Source: Acidovorax sp. Leaf78
GTDB lineage: Bacteria > Pseudomonadota > Gammaproteobacteria > Burkholderiales > Burkholderiaceae_C
DNA: 54,774 bases
Direction of reading: 5' to 3'
Assembly: GCF_001422735.1 (NCBI RefSeq)
Contig: NZ_LMLZ01000010.1
Location: 1-54,774, forward strand
Positions 7,722 to 15,926 of the stretch are shown here, piece after piece. A program made the translations under genes and the position numbers. Each line of letters opens with the position of its first letter. The stretch's first letter is position 1. The notes under the pieces are model-generated. The model did no database searches. It had not been told where the DNA came from and saw only the letters and a list, made by a program, of their open reading frames with translations.

Positions 7722-8654
7722 ATGAAAAGCCTGCAAGACCTCGACATCTTCGTGCGCACCGTGGACAGCGGCAGCCTGTCGGCCACCGCACGGGCGCTCA
7801 ACCTCACGCCCGCAGCGGCCAGCGCCGCCCTCAAGCGCCTGGAGGCGGAGCTGGGCGTGGCGCTTTTCGTGCGGTCCACCCGCAGCCTGCGGCTCACGCA
7901 GCAGGGCGCGCTGTTTCTCGAGCACTGCCGCCCCGCACTGGCCGCGTTGCACCAGGTGCGCGGCCAGTTGCAGGGTGGGCGTGCCAGTGCATTCGAAGGA
8001 ACGCTGCAGCTGGCGGCGCCGTCCGACCTGGGGCGCAATGTGCTGCTGCCCTGGCTGGACGCATTCCAGTCGGAGCACCCGGGCGTCGACATTCGCCTGC
8101 AGCTGTCCGACCGCGTGGCCAATGTCTACAGCGAGCCGGTGGACGCGGCCTTTCGCTACGGCAAGCCGCAGGACTCCGGCCTGGTGGCGTTGCCGCTGGC
8201 GCTCGACCACCGGCGCGTGCTGTGCGCCGCGCCGGCCTATGTGCAGGCCCACGGCGCGCCGGACGCGCCGCAGGCGCTGGCCGACCACGCCTGCCTGTGC
8301 TTCATGCTCGGCAGCGACGTGCACGACCGCTGGCGCTTCTGGGACGCGGCGGGCCAGGAGGTGCTGGTGCGCGTGCGCAGCCGCAACGTGGCCAACGACG
8401 GCGACGCCGTGCGCCGCTGGGCCGTGCTGGGGCGGGGCATTGCCTACAAGTCGTACTTCGACGTGGCCGACGACCTGGCCGCCGGGCGCCTGGTGCCGCT
8501 GTGCCCGGGCTTTGAGACCGAAGCCGTGCCGCTGTACCTGGTGGCGCCCAGCCGCCACCAGATCACGCCGCTGGTGCGTGCGCTGCGGGACTTCATGGCC
8601 GAGCGGCTGCAGTCGCTGGCCAGTGCGGCGCCGGGCCCTGCACGGGTAGGGTAA
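7722..8654 (+). CDS. LysR family transcriptional regulator
   Basis: A 310-residue regulator. The helix-turn-helix at about 3-62 reads LQDLDIFVRTVDSGSLSATARALNLTPAAASAALKRLE, followed by the periplasmic-binding-protein-like effector domain. The AASAALKRLE form and the short linker place it in the group of regulators (DmlR/PtxR-like) often paired with quinone reductases. The start is the ATG at 7722 preceding KSLQDLD. An upstream in-frame ATG at 7686 would add 12 non-homologous residues. It probably represses or activates the divergent oxidoreductase through the dyad at 7649-7666. Confidence 0.9.
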   Translation: MKSLQDLDIFVRTVDSGSLSATARALNLTPAAASAALKRLEAELGVALFVRSTRSLRLTQQGALFLEHCRPALAALHQVRGQLQGGRASAFEGTLQLAAPSDLGRNVLLPWLDAFQSEHPGVDIRLQLSDRVANVYSEPVDAAFRYGKPQDSGLVALPLALDHRRVLCAAPAYVQAHGAPDAPQALADHACLCFMLGSDVHDRWRFWDAAGQEVLVRVRSRNVANDGDAVRRWAVLGRGIAYKSYFDVADDLAAGRLVPLCPGFETEAVPLYLVAPSRHQITPLVRALRDFMAERLQSLASAAPGPARVG

Positions 8655-8854
8655 GTACAGACGGCTGCCCCCACCCTGGCCGCAGGTGCCATGGCAGCGC
8701 AGGTGCCCAGCGCACAAGGCCGCATCCGGCGCCTTCTGTGCGGTGGCCGTGCGGTGTTTGTGCAATGTTCGTACGCTTGCCGCTACAGTCGGTCACCGCC
8801 GGGCCCCCTGTGCCGCGCGACAAGTCCACCGCCCACCAGGAACCCGCCGCTTCC

Positions 8855-9184
8855 ATGTCCGTACCCGCCCCACCCGAATGGACCGCCGCATTGCGCCGCG
8901 CCCTGCCGCTGGCCGCCCTGCAGCCCGGCGATGTGGACTACTTCCTGGTCAGCCCCGGCGGGCGTTATGTGGCCTGCACGACCCATGCCCTGCACACGGT
9001 GCTGATCGACACCGCGCAGCGCCGCTACGCCGTGCTGGCCGACTGGAGTGTGCGCGGGCTCGACGATGCATCGGTCGAGCTGGAGTCCGACGAGACCCGC
9101 AGGCAGGCGTTCCCGGTCTATGCCGACCTGTGGCAACCCGCATTCACCGACCCGGCGCTGCCCTGGCAGCCGGCCAGGGACTGA
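8855..9184 (+). CDS. Hypothetical protein
   Basis: About 109 residues from the ATG at 8855 (MSVPAPPEWTAALRRALPLAAL). Upstream starts at 8765 or 8738 would add an arginine/proline-rich leader that does not look conserved. The protein is acidic with no signal peptide or membrane helix. It contains GDVDYFLVSPGGRYVACTTHALHTVLID and a Trp-rich end, PVYADLWQPAFTDPALPWQPARD. I do not recognise the family. The next gene begins three bases after its stop, so the two are almost certainly cotranscribed. Confidence 0.6.
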   Translation: MSVPAPPEWTAALRRALPLAALQPGDVDYFLVSPGGRYVACTTHALHTVLIDTAQRRYAVLADWSVRGLDDASVELESDETRRQAFPVYADLWQPAFTDPALPWQPARD

Positions 9185-9187
9185 CCC

Positions 9188-9541
9188 ATGGCACCTGTCA
9201 CCCCTTCAGCGTTTCGCGTACCCGGCGCGGTCTGGGCCGGGTGGGGCGTGCTGGCTGTGGGGCTGGGTGCCTCGGTGGCCATGGCCAGCGGTTTTGGGCA
9301 GTCCATGGCCTGCGGCACGTTCGGCCTGGACTGCGTGGCGATGGCTTTCGGCATGCTGCTGTTCACCTTGTGCGTCACGCTGGTCCTGCTGCTGCGGGGC
9401 TGGAACGCCATGCGTCGCCATGGCGCGCAGGGCGGCGCGTGGGCTTGGCTCGTCATGGTGTTGACGGCAGGCACCGCAGGTGTGGTGGCCCTGGCGATCT
9501 TGTTTCTGCTGGGGTTCGTGGTGCTGGTGGTGGTGCGATAG
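9188..9541 (+). CDS. Small integral membrane protein
   Basis: A 117-residue protein with three predicted membrane helices, roughly residues 14-35, 48-70 and 86-115. A short basic segment, RGWNAMRRHGAQGG, lies between the second and third. The last helix is very rich in Val/Leu and ends VLVVVR. The family is not recognised. It starts three bases after the preceding hypothetical gene and probably shares its message. Confidence 0.6.
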   Translation: MAPVTPSAFRVPGAVWAGWGVLAVGLGASVAMASGFGQSMACGTFGLDCVAMAFGMLLFTLCVTLVLLLRGWNAMRRHGAQGGAWAWLVMVLTAGTAGVVALAILFLLGFVVLVVVR

Positions 9542-9739
9542 GTCGTCAGGGTGGGCGGGGCAGGGCGGTGCTTGAGCGCTGAGTGGTTGGCCGGTTGGTG
9601 GCGGTAACCACAGCGCGCACACCATCGCAGGGCCGTCCCGAAGTGTCCCCGGGCCGTGCCGTGTTGTTGCCAAGGCGACCGGCATGCCGGGCACGCCGGC
9701 GACACAATGCACCCCCACCCAAGGACTGCCAGGATTGCC

Positions 9740-10903
9740 ATGCTGAACTTCGACTTCCACAACCCCACCCACATCGCCTTCGGCCAGGGCCGCATCGCCG
9801 ACCTCGACAAGCTCGTGCCCGCCGCGGCCAAGGTGCTCATCCTCGTGGGCGGCGCCAGTGCCGAGAAGACCGGCACGCTGGCCGAGGTGCGCACGGCGCT
9901 CGCCAGCCGCCAGCACGCCACCTTCAGCGGTATCGAGCCCAACCCCAGCTACGAAACCTCGATGAAGGCCGTCGCGCAGATCCAGGGCGGCGGGTTCGAC
10001 TTCCTGCTTGCGGTGGGCGGTGGCTCGGTGATCGATGCAGTGAAGTTCATCGCCGCGGCCGTCAAGTTCGAAGGCGGCGACCCCTGGGCCATTTTGGAAA
10101 AGCACGGCCGCAACGTCACCGCCGCGCTGCCCTTCGGCGCCGTGCTCACGCTGCCCGCCACGGGCTCCGAGATGAACAACGGCGGCGTCATCACCCACCG
10201 CGCCAAAGGCGCGAAGCTGGCCTTTGGCAGCAACCACACCTACCCCGTGTTCTCGGTGCTCGACCCCACCAAGACCTACACCCTGCCGCCCCAGCAACTG
10301 GCCAACGGCGTGGTCGATGCCTTCGTGCACACGGTGGAGCAGTACCTCACCTACCCGGTCAACGCGCCCGTGCAGGACCGTTTTGCCGAAGGCATCCTGC
10401 AGACGCTGATCGAGATCGGCCCGCGCCTGCTGGCCGCCCCCGAGCCCGTGTACGATGACCGCGCCAACCTCATGTGGGCGGCCACCATGGCGCTCAACGG
10501 GCTGATCGGCGCGGGCGTGCCGCAGGACTGGGCCACGCACATGATCGGCCACGAGCTCACCGCGCTGCACGGCATCGACCACGCGCGCACGCTGGCCATC
10601 GTGCTGCCTGCGCTGCTGCACGAGCGCCGCGGTGCCAAGCGCGCCAAGCTGCTGCAGTACGGCGAGCGCGTGTGGGGCATCACCACCGGCACCGACGACG
10701 ATCGCATCACCGCCGCCATCGACCGCACGCGCGCATTCTTCGAAAGCATGGGCATCGCCACGCGCCTGTCGGGCTACGGCCTGGGCGCCGACACCGTGGG
10801 CGCCGTGGTGGCGCAGCTGGAGGCGCACGGTATGCTGCAGCTGGGCGAGCAGCGCGAGATCACACCCGCCGTGAGCCGCCGCATCCTCGAAGCCGCTCTG
10901 TAA
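9740..10903 (+). CDS. yqhD: YqhD-type NADPH-dependent aldehyde reductase
   Basis: A 387-residue iron-containing-family alcohol dehydrogenase that follows E. coli YqhD almost segment by segment (QDWATHMIGHELTALHGIDHARTLAIVLPA, RAKLLQYGERVWGI). YqhD reduces short and toxic aldehydes, including products of lipid peroxidation, using NADPH. The GGGS cofactor motif is at 93-96, and the metal ligands appear as Asp193, His197, His267 and His281, matching the E. coli pattern. The start at 9740 is where homology begins; the upstream in-frame ATG is not supported. A DJ-1/PfpI gene follows 99 bases later, which fits an aldehyde or glyoxal defence pair. Confidence 0.93.
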   Translation: MLNFDFHNPTHIAFGQGRIADLDKLVPAAAKVLILVGGASAEKTGTLAEVRTALASRQHATFSGIEPNPSYETSMKAVAQIQGGGFDFLLAVGGGSVIDAVKFIAAAVKFEGGDPWAILEKHGRNVTAALPFGAVLTLPATGSEMNNGGVITHRAKGAKLAFGSNHTYPVFSVLDPTKTYTLPPQQLANGVVDAFVHTVEQYLTYPVNAPVQDRFAEGILQTLIEIGPRLLAAPEPVYDDRANLMWAATMALNGLIGAGVPQDWATHMIGHELTALHGIDHARTLAIVLPALLHERRGAKRAKLLQYGERVWGITTGTDDDRITAAIDRTRAFFESMGIATRLSGYGLGADTVGAVVAQLEAHGMLQLGEQREITPAVSRRILEAAL

Positions 10904-11002
10904 GCCAACGCCGCAACCTGCGCCGCACCAGGGTGCGTCTGCGCGGATTGCGGGTACGGTGAAAGGCTTTACGTTTCCACTCACCCCCAGAAAAGGATCG
11001 CA

Positions 11003-11683
11003 ATGGCCCACATCCTCATGGTTCTCACGTCCCACAGCGAGTTGGGCGACACCGGCAAGAAAACCGGCTTCTGGCTGGAAGAGTTTGCCGCCCCGTACTA
11101 CGTGTTCAAGGATGCGGGGGCCGAGGTGACCCTGGCATCGCCCCAGGGCGGCCAGCCCCCGCTGGACCCCAAGAGCGATGCGCCCGATGCGCAGACCGAT
11201 GCCACGCGCCGCTTCAAGGGCGATGCCGCCGCCCAGGCGCACCTGGCCAGCACCCTGAAGCTGTCCGAAGTGAACGCGGCCCGGTTCGACGCCGTGTTCT
11301 ACCCCGGCGGCCACGGCCCGCTGTGGGACCTGGCGTATGACACGCAGTCCATCGCCCTCATCGAGGCCACCCTGGCCGCTGGCAAGCCCCTGGCGGCCGT
11401 GTGCCACGCGCCCGGCGTGCTGCGCGGCGTCAAGGCGACAGACGGCACGCCCCTGGTGCGCGGCAAGAACGTGACGGGCTTCACCAACGGCGAGGAGGCC
11501 GCTGCGGGCCTGACGGACGTCGTGCCCTTCCTGGTGGAGAACATGCTCATGTCGCACGGCGGCCTGTACACCAAGCAGGCCGACTGGCAGCCGCACGTGG
11601 TCACCGACGGGCTGCTGATCACCGGGCAGAACCCGGCGTCGTCGGAGCCTGCGGCGCAGGCGCTGCTCAAAGCGCTGGGTTGA
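11003..11683 (+). CDS. DJ-1/PfpI family protein (type 1 glutamine amidotransferase-like)
   Basis: A 226-residue protein of the Hsp31-like DJ-1 group. The nucleophile elbow AAVCHAPG puts the conserved cysteine at 134 with His135. The acidic partner lies in FWLEEFAAPY (Glu26 or Glu27), and the PGGHGPLWDL loop is at 101-110. Close family members act as glutathione-independent glyoxalases or chaperones, and that activity is likely but not proven here. An AAAAGGA ribosome site precedes the ATG. It follows yqhD in the same direction. Confidence 0.88.
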   Translation: MAHILMVLTSHSELGDTGKKTGFWLEEFAAPYYVFKDAGAEVTLASPQGGQPPLDPKSDAPDAQTDATRRFKGDAAAQAHLASTLKLSEVNAARFDAVFYPGGHGPLWDLAYDTQSIALIEATLAAGKPLAAVCHAPGVLRGVKATDGTPLVRGKNVTGFTNGEEAAAGLTDVVPFLVENMLMSHGGLYTKQADWQPHVVTDGLLITGQNPASSEPAAQALLKALG

Positions 11684-11941
11684 TGCCCACGGGCCGGGCT
11701 GGCCTGGCGCGCGACAGCGAGCTGGCCGCCCGGCCTCCTAACCACCAGACGGGCAACAACCCGTCACCCAGCGCTCGTCCGCACACGGCTCGCGCCCGTC
11801 GCCTGCCACTTCGCGCCACGCCCGCGCATTTCGTCGCATGCCGCTGCCTTTGCCGGCCCGCGGTGCCTACAGTGCCGCCATGCAGCACCGACCGTCACTC
11901 CACGGTCGCGGCCCCTGGCACTCCAAGACGAAAGGCACACC
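11684..11941. other. Intergenic region, no feature seen
   Basis: 258 GC-rich bases between the DJ-1 gene and the exported hydrolase. I see no convincing ORF, hairpin with a T-run, or repeat. The promoter of the hydrolase gene is probably here but has no recognisable boxes. Confidence 0.4.
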
Positions 11942-13015
11942 GTGATCCTCCTCCTTGTTCTTCTTTCCCTCGCCCTGCGGTGGGCAGCGCGGCATGTCCG
12001 GCCCGTGGCGGCCACCGCGTTCGTGGCGCTGGCCGCACTGGCAGCTCCCGCATCGGCCCAGCACGCCGGCCTGCGCACCCTGGTCGTGCCCGGTGGCGAG
12101 CCGATCAACGTCGCGCTGTTCTACCCCACCGTGCGCAGCGCGGGCGTGGTGCAGCTGGGGCCCTGGCGCCCGGTGGTCGGCCTGGGCGCGCCCGTGTCGG
12201 CCGAGCCGCTCAAGGGGCTGATCCTGGTGTCGCACGGCACGGGCGGCAATGAGCTCGCGCACCACAACCTGGCCACGCGCCTGGCGGCGGAGGGCTACCT
12301 CGTGGCCGCTGTGCGCCACCCGGGCGACAACTGGCAGGACCGCTCCATGATCACCTCGGGCCGCTACTTCGGCGAGCGCCCCCGCCAGGTCAGCCGCGTG
12401 CTCGACGCTTTGCTGGCCAGTCCCGAATGGGGCCCCCGCATTCCGGCCGGCCGCATCGGCGCACTGGGCCATTCGGCCGGCGGCTACACCGTGCTGGCCC
12501 TGGCCGGCGCCCAGGCCGAGCCCGCCCGTGCCGCGCAGCATTGCCGCAGCGTGCAGGACGACCCCGGTTTTTGCGGCCTGGCCCAGGGCCCCAAGGCGCT
12601 GCAGCCGGTCGCCGCTGCCAACACGGCCATGCCCGCCAACGTGGTGCCCGACGGCGCCCTGGTCTCCGTGCCCGACCCGCGCATCCGCGCCATCGTCGCC
12701 CTGGCGCCCATGGCCGTGGTGTTCACCCCCGAGAGCCTCAAAGCCGTGACCGTGCCGGTGCTGCTGCGCGTGGCCGAGCAGGACGCCGTGCTCACGGGCA
12801 AGTACCACGGCGGGCTGGTGGCCGCGAATCTGGCCACCGCGCGGGCGGACACCGTGCCGGGTGCCGGCCACTTCGCCTTCATGGCCCAGCCCAGCCAGAG
12901 CCTGCCGTCCGACGCGGGCGACGCCGCCGCCAACCCGGCGGGCTTCGACCGCGTGGCCTACCACGCGGTGCTGGAAGAGCAGGTGGTGCAGTTCTTCGCG
13001 CAGCAGTGGCGCTGA
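11942..13015 (+). CDS. Exported alpha/beta hydrolase (dienelactone-hydrolase-like)
   Basis: A 357-residue hydrolase. Residues 1-39 form a hydrophobic export signal ending ASA before Gln40. The alpha/beta hydrolase domain has the oxyanion loop VSHGTGGNE near 97-104 and the nucleophile elbow GHSAGG with Ser178. A late GHFAF segment carries the likely catalytic His. It matches the predicted dienelactone hydrolase / PAF-acetylhydrolase-like group. Start: no ATG in frame fits, and the GTG at 11942 has GAAAGG six bases upstream and gives a complete signal peptide. An AGCGCTT-type repeat follows the stop. Confidence 0.82.
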   Translation: MILLLVLLSLALRWAARHVRPVAATAFVALAALAAPASAQHAGLRTLVVPGGEPINVALFYPTVRSAGVVQLGPWRPVVGLGAPVSAEPLKGLILVSHGTGGNELAHHNLATRLAAEGYLVAAVRHPGDNWQDRSMITSGRYFGERPRQVSRVLDALLASPEWGPRIPAGRIGALGHSAGGYTVLALAGAQAEPARAAQHCRSVQDDPGFCGLAQGPKALQPVAAANTAMPANVVPDGALVSVPDPRIRAIVALAPMAVVFTPESLKAVTVPVLLRVAEQDAVLTGKYHGGLVAANLATARADTVPGAGHFAFMAQPSQSLPSDAGDAAANPAGFDRVAYHAVLEEQVVQFFAQQWR

Positions 13016-13030
13016 GTCTGAATTTTTAAG

Positions 13031-13080
13031 ATAAAAAAGCTGCCTACCGCTTGTCTGGCAAGCGCAAGCAGCTATCAAAA
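13031..13080. repeat. AGCGCTT-type dyad repeat, copy 2
   Basis: Contains GCTGCCTACCGCTTG and CAAGCGCAAGCAGC, giving an imperfect stem between two convergent genes (hydrolase stop 13015, LysR stop 13108). It may act as a shared terminator structure. Confidence 0.75.
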
Positions 13081-13107
13081 GTGTAGTGTCGGCTTCCGCC
13101 GAGCGCA

Positions 13108-14010
13108 CTAGTAAGGCAAGATTCCCGGCAGCAGCGGCCGGGCCAGTTGCTGGCACCACCACTTGAGCGCCTCGCCGCGGTGCTCGGGCTTCCAGGCCAG
13201 CCAGAAGGTCTCATCAGCGCGGGGCTCCTCCACCGGCACCTCCACCAGGATGCCGTTTTCCAGCTCCACCCGCACGCAGGCGCGCGGCACGAAGCCGTGG
13301 CCCAGCCCGGCGGCCTGGCAGGCGATCTTGGCCTGCATCGACGGCACGGTGATGCGCCGCTGGCCCGACAGCAGGCCCACCGTGCGGTCCGACAGCGTGC
13401 GCGCCCCGTCGCCCACCACCACGGCCGTGTGCTCCAGCAGGTCGCTGCGCGTGAGCGGCCGGCCCAGGCGCGCCAGCGGGTGCGACGCGGTCACGCAGAA
13501 CACGAAGTCCAGGCTCCCCACCGCCACGGCCTTGTAGCCGCCGCCGGCGGGGCCTTCGCCCGCCGCCACGATGATGTCGGCGCGCCCGTCGCGCAGCGCC
13601 TCCCAGGTGCCCGTCAGCGCCTCGCAGCCGATGCGCAGGCGCGTGCCGCAGTCCAGGCCCTCAAAGGCCGCGATGTCGTCGTTGAACGCGCTGGTGGGTA
13701 TCAGCGAGTCGTGCACCAGCCGCAGCTCGGACTCGAACCCGGTGGCGATCTGCCGCAGGCGCGATTCGAGCTGCCGCGCCGAGGCCAGCAGCCAGCGGCC
13801 CTCCTTGAGCAGCTCGTGCCCCGCGGGCGTGAGCGCCACGCGCGGCCCGTTGCGGGTGAACAGGGCCAGGCCCAGCTGCTCTTCGAGCTTGCCCACGGCA
13901 TAGGAAATGGTGGACGGCACCTTGTGCAGCCGCTCCGAGGCGCCCGCGAACGAGCCGTAGCGGGCAATCGCATCCACCAGTTCGATGGCTTCGAGGGAGA
14001 GTTTCAGCAT
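13108..14010 (-). CDS. LysR family transcriptional regulator
   Basis: A 300-residue regulator with an N-terminal helix-turn-helix (MLKLSLEAIELVDAIARYGSF, VPSTISYAVGKLEEQLGLALF) and a LysR substrate domain including GLGHGFVPRACV. It is divergent from the pirin gene, with a perfect 8-5-8 dyad in the spacer, so it probably controls the pirin-to-MFS run of genes. The end GILPY lies beside an intergenic repeat. The effector is unknown. Confidence 0.9.
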   Translation of the reverse strand: MLKLSLEAIELVDAIARYGSFAGASERLHKVPSTISYAVGKLEEQLGLALFTRNGPRVALTPAGHELLKEGRWLLASARQLESRLRQIATGFESELRLVHDSLIPTSAFNDDIAAFEGLDCGTRLRIGCEALTGTWEALRDGRADIIVAAGEGPAGGGYKAVAVGSLDFVFCVTASHPLARLGRPLTRSDLLEHTAVVVGDGARTLSDRTVGLLSGQRRITVPSMQAKIACQAAGLGHGFVPRACVRVELENGILVEVPVEEPRADETFWLAWKPEHRGEALKWWCQQLARPLLPGILPY

Positions 14011-14031
14011 GGCAACAGGCCCGGAATTTCA

Positions 14032-14052
14032 ATCATCGAAATTATCGATGAT
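14032..14052. promoter_or_regulatory. Perfect 8-5-8 dyad, probable LysR operator
   Basis: Arms ATCATCGA and TCGATGAT flank AATTA, 22 bases upstream of the LysR start and about 144 bases upstream of the pirin start. It is an AT-rich island in GC-rich DNA. Its role as operator for the divergent LysR and pirin genes is inferred. Confidence 0.55.
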
Positions 14053-14195
14053 GGATGGCCAAACATTTCAACCTGATGCCCTGCCATGCGCCGGATACTT
14101 CATCCATCGCAGCACTGATGCCCAATGAAATACAGCAGATTTCAAACCGGACTCCCAGTGTGAAATTCATCGACAGACATCGAAAGGAAGACACC

Positions 14196-14924
14196 ATGCT
14201 CGACATCCGCAAGGCCCAACACCGCGGCAACGCCAACCACGGCTGGCTCCATTCGCGCCACACCTTCTCGTTCGGCCACTACCACGACGCCAATCAGCAA
14301 GGCTTCTCCGACCTGCTGGTCATCAACGACGACCGCGTGGCTCCCGGCAAGGGCTTCGGCACCCACCCGCACCGCGACATGGAAATCTTCTCGTACGTGC
14401 TGGAAGGCGCGCTGGAGCACAAGGACTCCATGGGCACCGGCTCGGTCATCCGCCCCGGCGACGTGCAGATGATGAGCGCCGGCACCGGCGTGCGCCACAG
14501 CGAGTTCAACCACTCGGGCGAAGAGCCCGTGCACTTCCTGCAGATCTGGATCGTGCCCGGTGCCCGCGGCGCCGCACCCCGCTACCAGCAGGTGCACTTC
14601 AGCGAGGCCGACAAGCGCGGCCGCCTGCGCCAGATCATCTCGCCCGAAGGGGCCGACGGATCGCTGGCCGCGCACCAGGACGCCCGGGTCTATGCCGGCT
14701 TGTTCGACGGCAGCGAAGAAGCGGCCGATCTGGACGTGGGCCCGGGCCGCAACGTGTATGTGCACGTGGCCCGGGGCAGCCTGGAGGTGAACGGCGAGCG
14801 GCTGTCCGAAGGCGACGGCGCCCGCATCCGCGACGCCGGGGCCCTGCGCTTTGCCCACGGCGAAGGCGCCGAGGTGCTGGTGTTCGACCTGCGGCCCAAC
14901 GAGCTGCCCACGATGCCGCACTGA
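14196..14924 (+). CDS. Pirin family protein (YhhW-like)
   Basis: A 242-residue bicupin. Metal ligands of the N-terminal cupin sit at His57, His59 (THPHRDMEIF), His101 and Glu103 (RHSEFNHS), the same numbers as in E. coli YhhW, which is a quercetin 2,3-dioxygenase in vitro. Pirins also act as redox-sensing regulators. The open frame extends to 14055, but the ATG at 14196 has an AAAGGAAG site and begins the conserved MLDIRKAQHRG. It is divergent from a LysR gene and leads a run toward the isochorismatase-type and amidohydrolase genes. Confidence 0.92.
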   Translation: MLDIRKAQHRGNANHGWLHSRHTFSFGHYHDANQQGFSDLLVINDDRVAPGKGFGTHPHRDMEIFSYVLEGALEHKDSMGTGSVIRPGDVQMMSAGTGVRHSEFNHSGEEPVHFLQIWIVPGARGAAPRYQQVHFSEADKRGRLRQIISPEGADGSLAAHQDARVYAGLFDGSEEAADLDVGPGRNVYVHVARGSLEVNGERLSEGDGARIRDAGALRFAHGEGAEVLVFDLRPNELPTMPH

Positions 14925-15065
14925 GCGGATGGGGCGCCCTGAGGAGCGGGCGGGTGGGCGATGCCGCCCATCCCTTGCGCCCCGGCCCGCCGCATTGCCT
15001 TGACTCGTTTTTTTTGTTTGTTCTTCTTCTCGACGTACTTCATCTTCAATTCCAGGGAGCTCACC

Positions 15066-15767
15066 ATGACCCACGCCAACACGACAACGACCACGACTGC
15101 CAGCGCCAACGCCGCCCGCCCCGTCGCCTACGCCAAGCCCGGCGCCACGCTGCTGAACGCGGGCGACCACACCCTGGTCATGATCGACTTCCAGTCACAG
15201 ATGGCCTTTGCCACGCACTCCATCGACGCGATCACGCTGCGCTCCAACGCCGGCCTGGTGGCCAGTGCAGCCGCCGGGTTTGGCGTGGACACCATCCTCA
15301 CCACGGTGGCTGAGAAGAGCTTCAGCGGCCCCATGTTCGAAGAAGTGACCGCACCGTTCCCCGGCCAGGCGCTGCTGGACCGCACCTCCATGAACACCTG
15401 GGAGGACGAGGCCGTGATCGCCCGTGTCAACGCCATCGGCAAGCCGCGCATCGTGCTGGCCGGCCTGTGGACCAGCGTGTGCATCGTGGGCCCGGCGCTG
15501 TCGGCGTTGGACCAGGGCTTCGAGGTGTATGTGATCGCCGACGCCAGCGGCGACATCTCGGCCGAAGCCCACAACCGCGCCATGGAGCGCATGGTGCAGG
15601 CCGGCGCGCGGCCCATCACGGCATTGCAGTACCTGCTGGAGCTGCAGCGCGACTGGGCACGGGGCGAGACGTACGACATGACGACGGGCATCGCCAAGAA
15701 GTTCGGCGGGGGCTATGGCCTGGGCATCACCTACGCCAAGACCATGTTCAACGCCCACGAAGGTTAA
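15066..15767 (+). CDS. Isochorismatase-family cysteine hydrolase (YcaC-like)
   Basis: A 233-residue cysteine hydrolase. The catalytic triad can be placed at Asp41 (VMIDFQSQM), Lys84 (VAEKSF) and Cys139 (WTSVCIVGPAL), the order seen in YcaC-type hydrolases. The first 20 or so residues are a Thr/Ala-rich extension. The start at 15066 follows a GGGAG site; an earlier in-frame ATG would add a hydrophobic stretch encoded by the T-rich spacer. It lies between pirin and a YtcJ-type amidohydrolase. Its stop codon is the first part of the 123-base dyad element that follows. Confidence 0.88.
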   Translation: MTHANTTTTTTASANAARPVAYAKPGATLLNAGDHTLVMIDFQSQMAFATHSIDAITLRSNAGLVASAAAGFGVDTILTTVAEKSFSGPMFEEVTAPFPGQALLDRTSMNTWEDEAVIARVNAIGKPRIVLAGLWTSVCIVGPALSALDQGFEVYVIADASGDISAEAHNRAMERMVQAGARPITALQYLLELQRDWARGETYDMTTGIAKKFGGGYGLGITYAKTMFNAHEG

Positions 15768-15888
15768 AAAGGGCGCATCAACCTACTGCGCGGCCGGATC
15801 CCGCACCTGTGGTCCTCACCGTACGAGAGTACGGTTGCGGTCCTCGGCGCAGGCTTCGGCCGCTCGCTACGGCTGCTGCACCCTTTTT
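15766..15888. repeat. 123-base MITE-like element with imperfect terminal inverted repeats
   Basis: The ends read AAAAAGGGCGCA and TGCACCCTTTTT, complementary but for one base. The centre holds a perfect stem ACCGTAC-GAGA-GTACGGT (15818-15835), and GGTCCTC occurs on both sides of it. It begins inside the stop codon of the isochorismatase-type gene. It looks like a non-autonomous mobile or REP-type element, and could also attenuate transcription into the amidohydrolase gene. Confidence 0.55.
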
Positions 15889-15926
15889 GCGCTCTGCCAT
15901 TGCTGAAAGTTCGAAGCCAGAAGACC

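Noticed and set aside
9206..11596. 796-codon ORF on the minus strand
   Set aside because: It is antisense to the small membrane protein, yqhD and DJ-1 genes. Its translation is His/Gly/Gln/Arg-rich without family motifs, which is what GC-rich antisense frames give.
14961..15065. Hydrophobic N-terminal extension of the isochorismatase-type protein
   Set aside because: An in-frame ATG at 14961 would add a pseudo signal peptide from a T-rich spacer. The ATG at 15066 has a ribosome site and fits this cytoplasmic family.
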